DNA of 39,011 nt, taken from NCBI GenBank assembly GCA_030427295.1, contig JAUHWS010000008.1, positions 1 through 39,011 of the forward strand, given 5' to 3'. Below the pieces are notes generated by a model. It saw nothing but the letters and a program-made list of their open reading frames with translations. It was not told the origin of the DNA and made no database searches. Position numbers and translations under genes: made by a program. Position 1 is the stretch's first letter; each line of letters starts with the position of its first letter. Of this stretch, positions 17,586 through 27,168 are shown in pieces. This stretch comes from a bacterium (lineage in GTDB: Bacteria > Patescibacteriota > Gracilibacteria > UM-FILTER-43-11).

Positions 17586-19073
17586 GTGTCCCTATACTTA
17601 AAATACCGCCCACAAGATTTCAAAACCCTCGTTGGTCAAGATCATGCCAAAAAAACGATCCAATCGGCCGTTGCCAATGATCGACTCGCACACGCCTACC
17701 TTTTTTCAGGACCGCGGGGAACAGGGAAAACCTCCCTGGCAAGAATTCTAGCCAAACGAATCAATTGCTTGAATCCAAAAGAAAATGAACCCTGCAATGC
17801 CTGTGAAATTTGCCAAGCCATTACAGCCGGTCGCTTGGTGGACCTGATTGAAATCGACGCGGCCAGCAATCGAGGAATAGATGAAATAAGAGAGTTGCGC
17901 GAAAAAATCAAATTCTCTCCATCTCAAGCAAAAAGCAAAGTCTACATCATCGATGAAGTACATATGCTGACCAAAGAAGCTTTTAACGCGCTCCTAAAAA
18001 CGCTCGAAGAGCCACCCAGTCATGCCTATTTTATTTTAGCCACCACGGAGGCTCATAAAATTCCCGATACGATTGTCTCCCGGTGTCAACAATTTAGCTT
18101 TGGCCGGATTGAAGTAAAAAACATCAGCCAACGGCTAAAAACCATTGCTGAGGCAGAGGAAGCTGAGTTTGAAGAGGAAAGTCTAGAATTGATTGCTAAA
18201 CTGAGCGAGGGGGGGCTGAGAGATGCCATTGGCCTACTAGAACAAATGATTTTAGGTGGCAAGGTAACCACAGAAAAAGTAAACGAACATTTAGGTCTAA
18301 CCGGCACAGATCACCTGAGTCAATTTTTCCAACTCGTCAGCTCCAGCCAAACTGCAGAGGCAATTGGTTTATTAGAGGAGGTTCTCAAGCAAGGGAAAAG
18401 CCCGGCTCAATTTACAAAGGAATGGTTGATGCACCTCAGAGAACAACTCTTAGTAAATGTAAATGACCAAAACAAAGTAATCCAAATCACTCAATGGGTG
18501 GAGTACTTTTTAAAAGCAAAAACCCAAATCGACCTCAGTCCCATCCCACAATTACCGCTTGAAGTAGCGATTGTCAAATCATGCAAAGGAGAAATATTAA
18601 AAGCAAAATCCTCAAAAAACAAAGAAGAGGAAAAAGCTTCAGAGATGAAGGCTGAAAAAACAGAGGTAGAATCTGAAATTCAGAAAAAAGAAACACCAGC
18701 TAAAGAGGTTCAAAAAAAGGAAACAGCCTTAACTCTAAAAGAGATTCAAAAAAACTGGCCGCGCGTCATCGAAATGATTCAAGCAGCTTCCATTAAATTA
18801 TCGCTCGCTCAAGGAAAGCTCACAGATTTTAAAGAGGGTAAGCTAAGCCTTTGCTTTGAATCCGAAACCTTTAAAGAAAAAATCACCCCTCCCAATGTGC
18901 AAGGAGAAATTGAGAGCCTTTTAAAGACCGTGTTCAATGAAGAGATGCAACTCAATTTAGAAACACAAGAAGTAAAGACGTCTAAAATAAATGTAGAAAT
19001 AAATAAAATAGACGAAGGTAGCAATAAAAAATCAGTCGTTGAAATGGCCGCAGATGTATTTGGAACCGAATAA
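17586..19073 (+). CDS. dnaX: DNA polymerase III subunit gamma/tau (GTG start)
   Basis: YRPQDFKTLVGQDHAKKTIQSAV..HAYLFSGPRGTGKTSLARILAK..C..C..C zinc module..EIDAASNRGIDEIRELRE..YIIDEVHMLTKEAFNALLKTLEEPP. Confidence 0.97.
   Translation: MSLYLKYRPQDFKTLVGQDHAKKTIQSAVANDRLAHAYLFSGPRGTGKTSLARILAKRINCLNPKENEPCNACEICQAITAGRLVDLIEIDAASNRGIDEIRELREKIKFSPSQAKSKVYIIDEVHMLTKEAFNALLKTLEEPPSHAYFILATTEAHKIPDTIVSRCQQFSFGRIEVKNISQRLKTIAEAEEAEFEEESLELIAKLSEGGLRDAIGLLEQMILGGKVTTEKVNEHLGLTGTDHLSQFFQLVSSSQTAEAIGLLEEVLKQGKSPAQFTKEWLMHLREQLLVNVNDQNKVIQITQWVEYFLKAKTQIDLSPIPQLPLEVAIVKSCKGEILKAKSSKNKEEEKASEMKAEKTEVESEIQKKETPAKEVQKKETALTLKEIQKNWPRVIEMIQAASIKLSLAQGKLTDFKEGKLSLCFESETFKEKITPPNVQGEIESLLKTVFNEEMQLNLETQEVKTSKINVEINKIDEGSNKKSVVEMAADVFGTE
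18713..18719 (+). promoter_or_regulatory. Candidate -1 ribosomal frameshift heptamer A AAA AAG in dnaX
   Basis: 0-frame codons CAA AAA AAG (18711-18719); the -1 frame adds 25 codons and ends at TAA 18794-18796. Confidence 0.45.
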
Positions 19074-19075
19074 AA

Positions 19076-19648
19076 ATGGATAAAAAGCAAATCAGAAAAG
19101 AGGCTATTGAAAGACGAAATGCCATCCCTTATAGTCAAATTGAACAAAAAAGTCTTCAGATTCAAAGAAAACTTCAAAGCCTAGATTTATTCACTAGTGC
19201 TAAAGAAATTCTTTTGTATTTTTCAATAGATAAAGAGGTGCAAACCATCCAATTAATTCAAGAGAATCACCAAACAAAAAAAATTTATCTGCCTATTCTA
19301 AAATCGAAGACAGCTTTTGAAGTAGGGCGCATAAGGAATTTGAAAACCTTAGAAAAAAATATGTACAGGATTCCAGAGCCAAAAAAACTTAATGTGGACG
19401 ATAATCCAACATTGGATTTGATCATCGTGCCAGGAGTAGCTTTCGACAAAAAAGGGGGGCGTCTTGGCATGGGGAAAGGGTACTATGATCGATTTCTAGC
19501 CCAGCATAAAAAAATACCACGATTAGCATTAGCATTCGAAGAACAAATCCTTGATGAGATTCCAAAAGGACCGTATGATGAAGATGTCGATTTCATTCTG
19601 ACAGAAAAAAGACTCATTGACTGTCAAAATGAGCAAAAAATTATTTAA
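19076..19648 (+). CDS. 5-formyltetrahydrofolate cyclo-ligase
   Basis: DLIIVPGVAFDKKGGRLGMGKGYYDRFL is the family signature. Confidence 0.92.
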   Translation: MDKKQIRKEAIERRNAIPYSQIEQKSLQIQRKLQSLDLFTSAKEILLYFSIDKEVQTIQLIQENHQTKKIYLPILKSKTAFEVGRIRNLKTLEKNMYRIPEPKKLNVDDNPTLDLIIVPGVAFDKKGGRLGMGKGYYDRFLAQHKKIPRLALAFEEQILDEIPKGPYDEDVDFILTEKRLIDCQNEQKII

Positions 19649-19673
19649 TTTAAAGGTTTAACTAAATCACCCC

Positions 19674-20924
19674 ATGATGTACCCCACCATCGAAAAGGAA
19701 GACCCTTCTCTCCATCAATCCATGATAGCTGAGGGAAAACGTCAAATGGAAGGTGTGGAATTGATTCCTTCTGAAAATTATGTGTCACAAGCGGTGCTGG
19801 AAGCATGTGGCTCAATTTTAACCAACAAGTACTCAGAGGGGTACCCAGGTAAGCGCTACTACGGGGGGCAAGAAAATATCGATGTAATTGAAAATTTGGC
19901 CATCGAACGCGCAAAAAAACTTTTCGGTGCTGAGCACGTCAACGTACAACCTTACTCAGGATCTCCAGCCAATACGGCTATCTATTTTGCTTTACTTGAA
20001 TTTGGAGATACCGTCATGGGCCTCAAATTGGATCATGGAGGACACATCACCCATGGGCTACCCATTGGTTTTTCTGGAAAGGCCTACAACTTTGTGCAAT
20101 ATGGAGTCAATCCAGAAACAGGCTACCTCGATATGGAGGAGGTGAGAAGATTAGCACAAGAACACAAGCCCAAAATGATTGTTGCAGGCTTCACGGCCTA
20201 CCCCAGAGACATTGACTGGAAAGCATTTAAAGAAATTGCAGACGAGGTGGGAGCCCTAACCATGGCGGACATTTCTCACACCGCTGGATTAATTGCTGGA
20301 GGAGTGCTCGACTCACCCGTTCCTTTCTTTGATGTAGTCATGTCGACCACACATAAAACCTTACGTGGACCACGAGGAGCCATGATCATGTGCAAAACCG
20401 AACATGCTAAGAAAATCGATCGGGCTGTCTTCCCAGGGCTCCAAGGAGGCCCTCATGAACACGCCATTGCCGGGAAGGCCGTCGCCTTCAAAGAGGCATT
20501 GCAACCAGAGTTTAAAAATTACGCGTCTCAAATCAAAAAAAACGCCGTTCACTTGGCCGAAGAACTTAAAAGAAGGGATTTTAAATTGGTTTCAGATGGA
20601 ACGGACACTCATCTCATCCTGGCAGATTTGAGCAACAAAGAAGTGCCAGGAAAAGTTGCTCAAAACACGCTAGACAAAATTGGGATTACCCTGAACATGA
20701 ATACCGTTCCTGATGACCCACGAAGTCCATTTGATCCCTCAGGAATTCGTCTAGGAACACCAGCAGTAACCACACGAGGAATGAAAGAAGATCAAATGGT
20801 GCAAATTGCAGACTGGATGGATCGTGCTTTAAGTAATGTAGATAACGAAACTGAGCTTGCAGCCATTAAAAAAGAAGTGGAAGAGATTTGCTTAACCTTC
20901 CCAGTCCCTGGAATAAAACTGTAG
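19674..20924 (+). CDS. glyA: Serine hydroxymethyltransferase
   Basis: ELIPSENYVSQAVLEACGSILTNKYSEGYPGKRYYGG..MADISHTAGLIAGG..VVMSTTHKTLRGPRGAMI. Confidence 0.98.
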   Translation: MMYPTIEKEDPSLHQSMIAEGKRQMEGVELIPSENYVSQAVLEACGSILTNKYSEGYPGKRYYGGQENIDVIENLAIERAKKLFGAEHVNVQPYSGSPANTAIYFALLEFGDTVMGLKLDHGGHITHGLPIGFSGKAYNFVQYGVNPETGYLDMEEVRRLAQEHKPKMIVAGFTAYPRDIDWKAFKEIADEVGALTMADISHTAGLIAGGVLDSPVPFFDVVMSTTHKTLRGPRGAMIMCKTEHAKKIDRAVFPGLQGGPHEHAIAGKAVAFKEALQPEFKNYASQIKKNAVHLAEELKRRDFKLVSDGTDTHLILADLSNKEVPGKVAQNTLDKIGITLNMNTVPDDPRSPFDPSGIRLGTPAVTTRGMKEDQMVQIADWMDRALSNVDNETELAAIKKEVEEICLTFPVPGIKL

Positions 20925-20926
20925 TC

Positions 20927-21490
20927 ATGAAGCTTATTTTGGCCTCACAAAGTGTTCAACGAAAAAAAATAATGAATGAATTGGGTTTAAATTTTAAAAT
21001 TATTCCTGCCCACATTGATGAGCACCATTCAGGATACAAACGTCCTCACAAAATAGTTCAATCCATCGCTCTGCGCAAAGCTCAAGCGATCAGCAAAAAA
21101 CACCCAAATAGTTGGGTTGTTGGAGCAGATACAATCGTCGTAAAACCCAATCGCACAATTCTCTTAAAGCCAAAGAGCAAACAGGAAGCAAAAGAGGTCA
21201 TAATGAGCTACAGCCAATCTCACTGTGATGTATACACTGGCTTAGCCGTGACTCATGGAAGGGAGGGGAAGTGGGTAGGCTACGAAAAAACACGGATTCA
21301 CTTTTTTCAGATGGATGAAAAGGAAATAGATCATTACCTAGAAAAAGGGAACTGGGGCCAAAGCTCAGGATCGCTGAGTATTGAAGAGGTTGAACACTGG
21401 GTTAAAAAAATAGAAGGAAGCTATTCAAATATTTTGGGACTGCCTTCAAATCAATTGAAAAAAGTGCTAAAAAAGGCCGGATATCGTTGA
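20927..21490 (+). CDS. maf: Maf-family nucleotide pyrophosphatase
   Basis: MKLILASQSVQRKKIMNELGLNFKIIPAHIDE..WVVGADTIV..VYTGLAV; ATG 20927 preferred over 20888. Confidence 0.9.
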   Translation: MKLILASQSVQRKKIMNELGLNFKIIPAHIDEHHSGYKRPHKIVQSIALRKAQAISKKHPNSWVVGADTIVVKPNRTILLKPKSKQEAKEVIMSYSQSHCDVYTGLAVTHGREGKWVGYEKTRIHFFQMDEKEIDHYLEKGNWGQSSGSLSIEEVEHWVKKIEGSYSNILGLPSNQLKKVLKKAGYR

Positions 21491-21541
21491 CGTCAAAAAG
21501 GAGATTTGATAACGTATAAAGGCTCTAATAACATCCTCATA

Positions 21542-22858
21542 ATGAAGCTAAAGATAACCTCAGCCAGTGACACAAAGACAAAACTAGGTCAGGTCATTTT
21601 TATCGTAGGATCGCAGTGGGGTGATGAGGGAAAGGGAAAGCTTGTCGACGCACTTTCTGAGCACTATGATTTTATCGGAAGGGCTTCAGGTGGAGCGAAT
21701 GCGGGTCACACGGTCTGTGTTGGGAGGGGAGGGGAGGCGGAACGGTATATTTTTCATTTGCTTCCCTCGGGCATACTCCATGAGAATAAAATAGCCATCA
21801 TTGGTAATGGAGCCGTCATCCACCTACCAACGCTTCTAGATGAAGTCAGAGCGCTTGAAGAAAAAGGACTGGATGCCTTAGGCCGCTTAAGAATAAGCGA
21901 CCGAGCGCATTTGATTTTTGATTATCATAAGGACATTGATGAAATTCAAGAGAGGCGAAAGGGGGAGCAAAAAATCGGGACAACCAAACAGGGGATTGGA
22001 CCCGCTTATAGCGACAAAATCAGCCGACGCGGGATTCGCATGGTAGACTTGCTAGATCAGCACCGCTTTGCAGAAAAGTTTAGAAAAAATGCAGAATTAG
22101 CCCAAAAAGAATTTGGAATCCAAATTAACATTGAATCAGAGATCAATTTTTACAAGGACGTGATTGAACTCTTGGAACCAATCATTCTTAACACCACTGA
22201 ACTGCTAAACAAGGCATATCAAGATGGCAAAAGCATACTGATCGAGGGGGTGCAAGGCACACACTTGGACATTGATATGGGAACCTATCCTTATGTCACC
22301 TCCTCCAATACCACCAGTGGGGGAGCATGCACAGGACTAGGTATTTCGCCAAACAAAATCAATTCTATCATTGGCATCGCTAAAGCTTATACAACGCGTG
22401 TGGGCGGAGGTCCTTTTCCTACCGAGCTAGCCAACATAGAAGGGGACATGCTACGAGAGCAGGGGGGCGAATACGGAGCAACAACAGGCCGTCCTAGACG
22501 TTGCGGCTGGTTTGATGCCGTGCTTGTAAAAAATGCCATCACCATCAATGGAATCAATTCAATCAACCTGACAAAATTAGATGTTCTAAGGGGATTCAAA
22601 AGCATTAAAATTGCAACTCACTACACTCTCAATGGTCAAGACTACGACTTTGTTCCAGCAGATTTGGATGAACTTGAATCACTTAAGGCAAGCTACATTG
22701 AAATGCCTGGGTGGGACGAAGATATCTCTCAGATCAGAGACTTCGAAAAACTGCCGACCAATGCAAAAAATTATATTCTAAAAGTCGAAGAAGTACTCGG
22801 TGTACCCATCAATTTCATTGGCGTGGGGGTTCATCGAAATGAAACTATTTACCGCTAA
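21542..22858 (+). CDS. purA: Adenylosuccinate synthetase
   Basis: VIFIVGSQWGDEGKGKLVDALSEHYDFIGRASGGANAGHTV..GTTKQGIGPAYSDK..EGVQGTHLDIDMGTYPYVTSSNTT..TTGRPRRCGWFD. Confidence 0.97.
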   Translation: MKLKITSASDTKTKLGQVIFIVGSQWGDEGKGKLVDALSEHYDFIGRASGGANAGHTVCVGRGGEAERYIFHLLPSGILHENKIAIIGNGAVIHLPTLLDEVRALEEKGLDALGRLRISDRAHLIFDYHKDIDEIQERRKGEQKIGTTKQGIGPAYSDKISRRGIRMVDLLDQHRFAEKFRKNAELAQKEFGIQINIESEINFYKDVIELLEPIILNTTELLNKAYQDGKSILIEGVQGTHLDIDMGTYPYVTSSNTTSGGACTGLGISPNKINSIIGIAKAYTTRVGGGPFPTELANIEGDMLREQGGEYGATTGRPRRCGWFDAVLVKNAITINGINSINLTKLDVLRGFKSIKIATHYTLNGQDYDFVPADLDELESLKASYIEMPGWDEDISQIRDFEKLPTNAKNYILKVEEVLGVPINFIGVGVHRNETIYR

Positions 22859-22889
22859 CAAAAGACCGAAGCCTCCTTCAAATCAATGT

Positions 22890-24170
22890 ATGTTTAAGCT
22901 TTTTAAATCCAAAAAAACACAGACGGAGCAAGTGACTCTAGCCTTAGACATTGGAACCTCAATGGTCAAGGCAGCTGTTTTTAGCATTGAAGAAAGGCGA
23001 AAAAAATCTGGGGAAGTGGTGGGGCGGCGTGCTATGATCAAAGGGGTAGGGAAGATCAAGCAGAAGCTAGGGGACATTCAAAACGGAGTCGTGACGGACA
23101 TTGGCAGCGTGGTTCACAATTGCAAGGAAGCGATTCGAATGGCTTCCGCTCAAGCTGGCATGGAACCAAATCAAATGGTCATGGGGATTGCCGGAGAATT
23201 TGTTAAAGGGGCCACCTCAACCATCACGTACGTGAGAGATGATTTTGACGCCAAAATCAATCTATCAGAACTACGCAATATCGTTCACAAATTACAATGG
23301 AAGGCCTTTGCTGAAGTTCGAAAGCAACTTAGTGAAGAGACAGGCTATCCTGAAATTGACGTTAAGCTTGTGAACACGGCCATTGTTGGTGTTCGAATTG
23401 ATGGCTATAAAGTCAGCAACCCATTAGGATTTCAGGGGAAAAAAGTGCAAATGTCTATCTTTAACTCTTTTGCCCCTTTGGTTCACTTTAGCGCCTTACA
23501 AGGAATTGCTGACGAACTAGAAATTGACCTCTTGAGCATTATCTCGGAACCCTATGCCATTGCCCGATCCATGGACAATGAAAGCACTAACTTATCCGCC
23601 ATTTTCATTGATGTAGGAGGGGGGACAACCGATATTGCCTTAGTACAAGACGGAGCAATCATAGGCACAAAAATGTTTGCCCTTGGAGGGAGAACGTTTA
23701 CAAAACGAATTGCCATTGAGTTGAATATCTCTTTCCAAGAAGCAGAAAGACTTAAATTAGCCTATGCACGGGATGAGTTAGAAAAAAAATCAAAAAAAAT
23801 CATTGCCAATATCATCAAGAACGATACTGACATCTGGCTTGAAGGGGTGATGCTTTCCCTATCAGATTTTAAGGAAATTGAAACTCTACCTTCGCGCATT
23901 TTCTTGTGTGGTGGAGGAACTAAGTTGGGGGAAATTAGAGAGATCCTCAATGATAATAAATGGTATAAAAAGCTTACCTTCAATCGTGCTCCGTCCGTGT
24001 CTTATATGAAGGAAAGTGATATTTCTAGTGTCATCGACGAAAAAAAGAAGCTCAACGAGCAAGAGGACATCACCCTTCTATCACTCACTAACATTGGAAT
24101 TGAATTGGCGGGAGAAGAAACAGTCATGCAAAAAGCGATTCGAAAAGTGATTGGAATCATGAAAGTTTAA
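22890..24170 (+). CDS. FtsA-like actin-fold ATPase (start uncertain, possibly ATG 22839)
   Basis: VTLALDIGTSMVKAAVFSIEE..AIFIDVGGGTTDIALVQDGAIIGTKMFALGGRTFTKRIA..RIFLCGGGTKLGEI: ASKHA phosphate motifs with FtsA-like layout. Confidence 0.8.
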   Translation: MFKLFKSKKTQTEQVTLALDIGTSMVKAAVFSIEERRKKSGEVVGRRAMIKGVGKIKQKLGDIQNGVVTDIGSVVHNCKEAIRMASAQAGMEPNQMVMGIAGEFVKGATSTITYVRDDFDAKINLSELRNIVHKLQWKAFAEVRKQLSEETGYPEIDVKLVNTAIVGVRIDGYKVSNPLGFQGKKVQMSIFNSFAPLVHFSALQGIADELEIDLLSIISEPYAIARSMDNESTNLSAIFIDVGGGTTDIALVQDGAIIGTKMFALGGRTFTKRIAIELNISFQEAERLKLAYARDELEKKSKKIIANIIKNDTDIWLEGVMLSLSDFKEIETLPSRIFLCGGGTKLGEIREILNDNKWYKKLTFNRAPSVSYMKESDISSVIDEKKKLNEQEDITLLSLTNIGIELAGEETVMQKAIRKVIGIMKV

Positions 24171-24227
24171 AAGAAGAGGAGGTGACACCAAGCTCGTACC
24201 GTGATTACTATCACTATCAATTGAATC

Positions 24228-24249
24228 CCGCACAATGTATCTTGTGCGG
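24228..24249. terminator. Perfect 8-bp stem palindrome CCGCACAA-tgtatc-TTGTGCGG between convergent genes (weak T-tract)
   Basis: Read directly; lies between the FtsA-like stop (24170) and the sortase stop (24254). Confidence 0.5.
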
Positions 24250-24253
24250 TAAA

Positions 24254-25093
24254 TTAAATAGGGAGTGCTGGTGCATTTAGTATGTCTACCTCTGGATGAC
24301 TTTCATGATTTTCAATATCCGGATTAATTTCCGTAATGTCTTCAGCCACCATCACCAAACGATTAGTAGTAGATCCAGGGGGATCACAGGTCATGAGCGT
24401 CGAAATTTTTCGGTCCTTGGGCTGCTGCAAAACACTCACATCATTTGGAGGAATAATTTTTTTCTCGCTAATTTGGTAGGTGTACTTCTTTTGATTGTAG
24501 TACACGTAATAAATATCTCCTACCTCCAACTGCCTTAGAATGGCAAAAACATCCTTAAACTCACCAGGGGCCCAGCTATAATAAGAACTGTGACCAGTGA
24601 TAAAGACATTTCCATTTTGACCCGGCACGGCAGAGCCAGGGTATTTTACAACCCCATCCTCCAGGCCTTTTTGAATCATATCTTCATTAGCCTTCCAATT
24701 TCCATTCTTGATATGCTCTGTAGTTAAATCAGAAACAATGGGAACGCTCAAGCCCAATTTTGGAATAGAAAGACGATTGTCAGTTGGTACAACAGGTTGA
24801 TCAAGCCAGGCATAACTCACCTTTTCTTCAGTTTGTTGAGTGGGCAAAAGCAGCTGCTCATCAATGATATGACTTTCAGCCGCCTCAATCAGGATATCTC
24901 CCCGCTCCTGTTGTGCCTCCGGGTTGATCAAACTAGCCAAAATAGCGCTGTAGGCTTGAAAATTCAAAGCTAAAAACGACACAGCAAATATTCCTCCTGT
25001 AATGACTGCAAAGCGAACAAACTGCCAAATTTTATCACCCCAGGTGATTTTTTGAGCAGTCTCTACCGATGATGAGATTTCGTTCTCAGACAT
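24254..25093 (-). CDS. Sortase family transpeptidase
   Basis: N-terminal TM; NGNVFITGHSSYYSWAPGEFKDVFAILRQLEVGD (His), ISTLMTCDPPGSTTNRLVMVAE (TLxTC..R). Confidence 0.92.
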   Translation of the reverse strand: MSENEISSSVETAQKITWGDKIWQFVRFAVITGGIFAVSFLALNFQAYSAILASLINPEAQQERGDILIEAAESHIIDEQLLLPTQQTEEKVSYAWLDQPVVPTDNRLSIPKLGLSVPIVSDLTTEHIKNGNWKANEDMIQKGLEDGVVKYPGSAVPGQNGNVFITGHSSYYSWAPGEFKDVFAILRQLEVGDIYYVYYNQKKYTYQISEKKIIPPNDVSVLQQPKDRKISTLMTCDPPGSTTNRLVMVAEDITEINPDIENHESHPEVDILNAPALPI

Positions 25094-25143
25094 ATCTCTT
25101 AATTATATCAAAAAAATGCATTCTACTCAATAAAAGTATGAAT

Positions 25144-25172
25144 ACTATACATTAAAAAACAAAAATTGTCAA
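25144..25172 (-). promoter_or_regulatory. Sigma70-type promoter TTGACA-N17-TATAGT for the sortase gene
   Basis: Reverse strand TTGACAATTTTTGTTTTTTAATGTATAGT. Confidence 0.8.
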
Positions 25173-25190
25173 TGCAAAGTAAAGCCTTAC

Positions 25191-26711
25191 TTATACCTCA
25201 ATTCGAGGAAAAATAATCTCACTTTGACCTAATTTTAGCCAATCATGAAAAGCCCCCCATTCAGCCCGTTTACCCGCAGTAAATGAATCAGGATCCAAGC
25301 CAAGCTGAACTCTCATCTTTCTAGCTGATTCAGGGATAAATGGATAGGTTAAAAGACTGAGGTGCCTGAGTAATTCAAGTAGGTTTGATAAAATAGCTTT
25401 TCCCACCTCTGGATCCTCCTTAACCAACGACCAGGGTTTTAAATCTTCCATCGATTTATTAGCAAAATCAACCAGTTTCCATACCTGCTGAATGGCTTCA
25501 GAAAGTTGATAATCATCCATGCTTTTTCGATAGGCGTCCCAGGTTGAAGCAACGACTTCTATAAAAGCTTCATGATGGTCGGAAAATTTAAAATCCGTGA
25601 TGCCATTACGACTGACAAGCGTGTGAACACGATTGAGCAAATTGCCTAAATTGTTAGCCAAGTCTGAATTGTAGCGCTCCACAAAAAGCTGATCATTAAA
25701 ATCTCCATCATTTCCCATGGGAATTTCCTTGAGGAGGTAATATCTTAAGGCATCTGAACCGTATTCTTGAGCCACACCAACAGGATCAACAACATTTCCA
25801 AGAGTTTTACTCATTTTTTCGCCATTATGAGTCACAAACCCATGAATTAAAATGGATTCTGGCAAAGGAAGCTTAGCTGAAAGGAGCATTCCAATCCAAA
25901 TCCCGGCATGAAAACGAACAATATCCTTTCCAATCAAATGCACATCAGCTGGCCAAAAATTCTTAAACAAAACTCCCTCATTAGCATAATCAAGGGCAGA
26001 AACGTAATTGGTTAAGGCATCACACCACACATACATAACATGACTCGGATCAGAAGGAACAGGAATACCCCATGGCAAGGTTTCTTTGGGGCGAGAAAAA
26101 CTGACATCATGAAGGCCTTCTTTAGCAAGATTTAAAAACTCATGCTGACGAGCCTCCGGAATGAGTTTCAACTGACCGGATTCAATAAGTGAGACTATTT
26201 TTTCAGAATACTTGGAAAGTCTAAAAAAATAGTTTGTTTCCTTGGAAAGCACAGGTGGCTTTTTGTGAATAGCACAATTGCCATCCACCAAATCTGTTTC
26301 CTTAAGAAACATTTCACAACCTTCACAATAAAGCCCCTCATATCCTTTAGAGTAGATATCCCCCTGCCCTTCTAATTTGCTCCACATTTTCTGAGCTGCA
26401 GGCCAATGTCTTTTTTGGTCTGTAGTCTGAATAAAATCATCATAACTGATGGACAAAATCGATTTCAAATCCTTAAAAAGGGTAGCATTTTTATGAACAA
26501 AAGTGAGCGTATCTTCGGCATTTTTTTTTGCCGTGTTATAGTTTTTAATCCCATGCTCATCTGTCCCAGTCAAAAAATGAGTCTTAAAACCCATCATCCG
26601 CTTATAACGGGCAATGGCATCCGCCTGGGTGAATTCTAGAGCATGGCCTAAATGCGGCCCTGCATTGGTATAAGCAATGGCCGTTGAAATGTAAAATGTT
26701 TTTTGGCTCAT
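25191..26711 (-). CDS. metG: Methionyl-tRNA synthetase
   Basis: FYISTAIAYTNAGPHLGHALEFTQADAIARYKR..GTDEHG..CEGCEMFL..C..; GEKMSKTLGNVVDP (KMSKS). Confidence 0.97.
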   Translation of the reverse strand: MSQKTFYISTAIAYTNAGPHLGHALEFTQADAIARYKRMMGFKTHFLTGTDEHGIKNYNTAKKNAEDTLTFVHKNATLFKDLKSILSISYDDFIQTTDQKRHWPAAQKMWSKLEGQGDIYSKGYEGLYCEGCEMFLKETDLVDGNCAIHKKPPVLSKETNYFFRLSKYSEKIVSLIESGQLKLIPEARQHEFLNLAKEGLHDVSFSRPKETLPWGIPVPSDPSHVMYVWCDALTNYVSALDYANEGVLFKNFWPADVHLIGKDIVRFHAGIWIGMLLSAKLPLPESILIHGFVTHNGEKMSKTLGNVVDPVGVAQEYGSDALRYYLLKEIPMGNDGDFNDQLFVERYNSDLANNLGNLLNRVHTLVSRNGITDFKFSDHHEAFIEVVASTWDAYRKSMDDYQLSEAIQQVWKLVDFANKSMEDLKPWSLVKEDPEVGKAILSNLLELLRHLSLLTYPFIPESARKMRVQLGLDPDSFTAGKRAEWGAFHDWLKLGQSEIIFPRIEV

Positions 26712-26752
26712 ATCAATCAATAGAAATATGAGCTTATTTTAAGGGAAAAACA

Positions 26753-26768
26753 AGGCTTTTTCAAGCCT
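26753..26768 (-). terminator. Rho-independent terminator of the pilin-like operon
   Basis: Reverse strand AGGCTT-gaaa-AAGCCT followed by TGTTTTT; just 3' of the last pilin-like ORF. Confidence 0.65.
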
Positions 26769-26771
26769 CGA

Positions 26772-27164
26772 CTAAGTCGTCGCCTCAAAAAGCAAATTGA
26801 TCACATTGGTCACGATGGCAAAAGAAAGGATGACGACCAAAAGACCAATAATCGCCCACCGAATGATGGTAACAGCTTTATCTCGGGCTTCTTGATTACC
26901 GAATGAAGTGATAAAACGAATACCACCGTAAATGAGCATGATCACGGCAATTGAACCGGAAGCAAATAAAAGCAAGCGGATTAACGAGTCTACCACATCA
27001 ATGATTTTGGTTTCAGGACTGACGTTTGACGTGTCCGTTCCAGGAAGGTTACGAGGTCTGTAAATCACATCTCTAAAATCCTGAAGTGTCAATCCAAAAG
27101 TCGCTTTCGTTGAAAGATTAAAGGCAAATACGAAGGCTAGAAGGCGTAGGAATAATTTTTCCAT
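26772..27164 (-). CDS. VirB2/TrbC-like (pilin-like) two-TM membrane protein, array member 5
   Basis: Signal peptide; LLFASGSIAVIMLIYGGIRFITSFGNQEARDKAVTIIRWAIIGLLVVILSFAIVTNVINLL. Confidence 0.8.
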   Translation of the reverse strand: MEKLFLRLLAFVFAFNLSTKATFGLTLQDFRDVIYRPRNLPGTDTSNVSPETKIIDVVDSLIRLLLFASGSIAVIMLIYGGIRFITSFGNQEARDKAVTIIRWAIIGLLVVILSFAIVTNVINLLFEATT

Positions 27165-27168
27165 GGGA

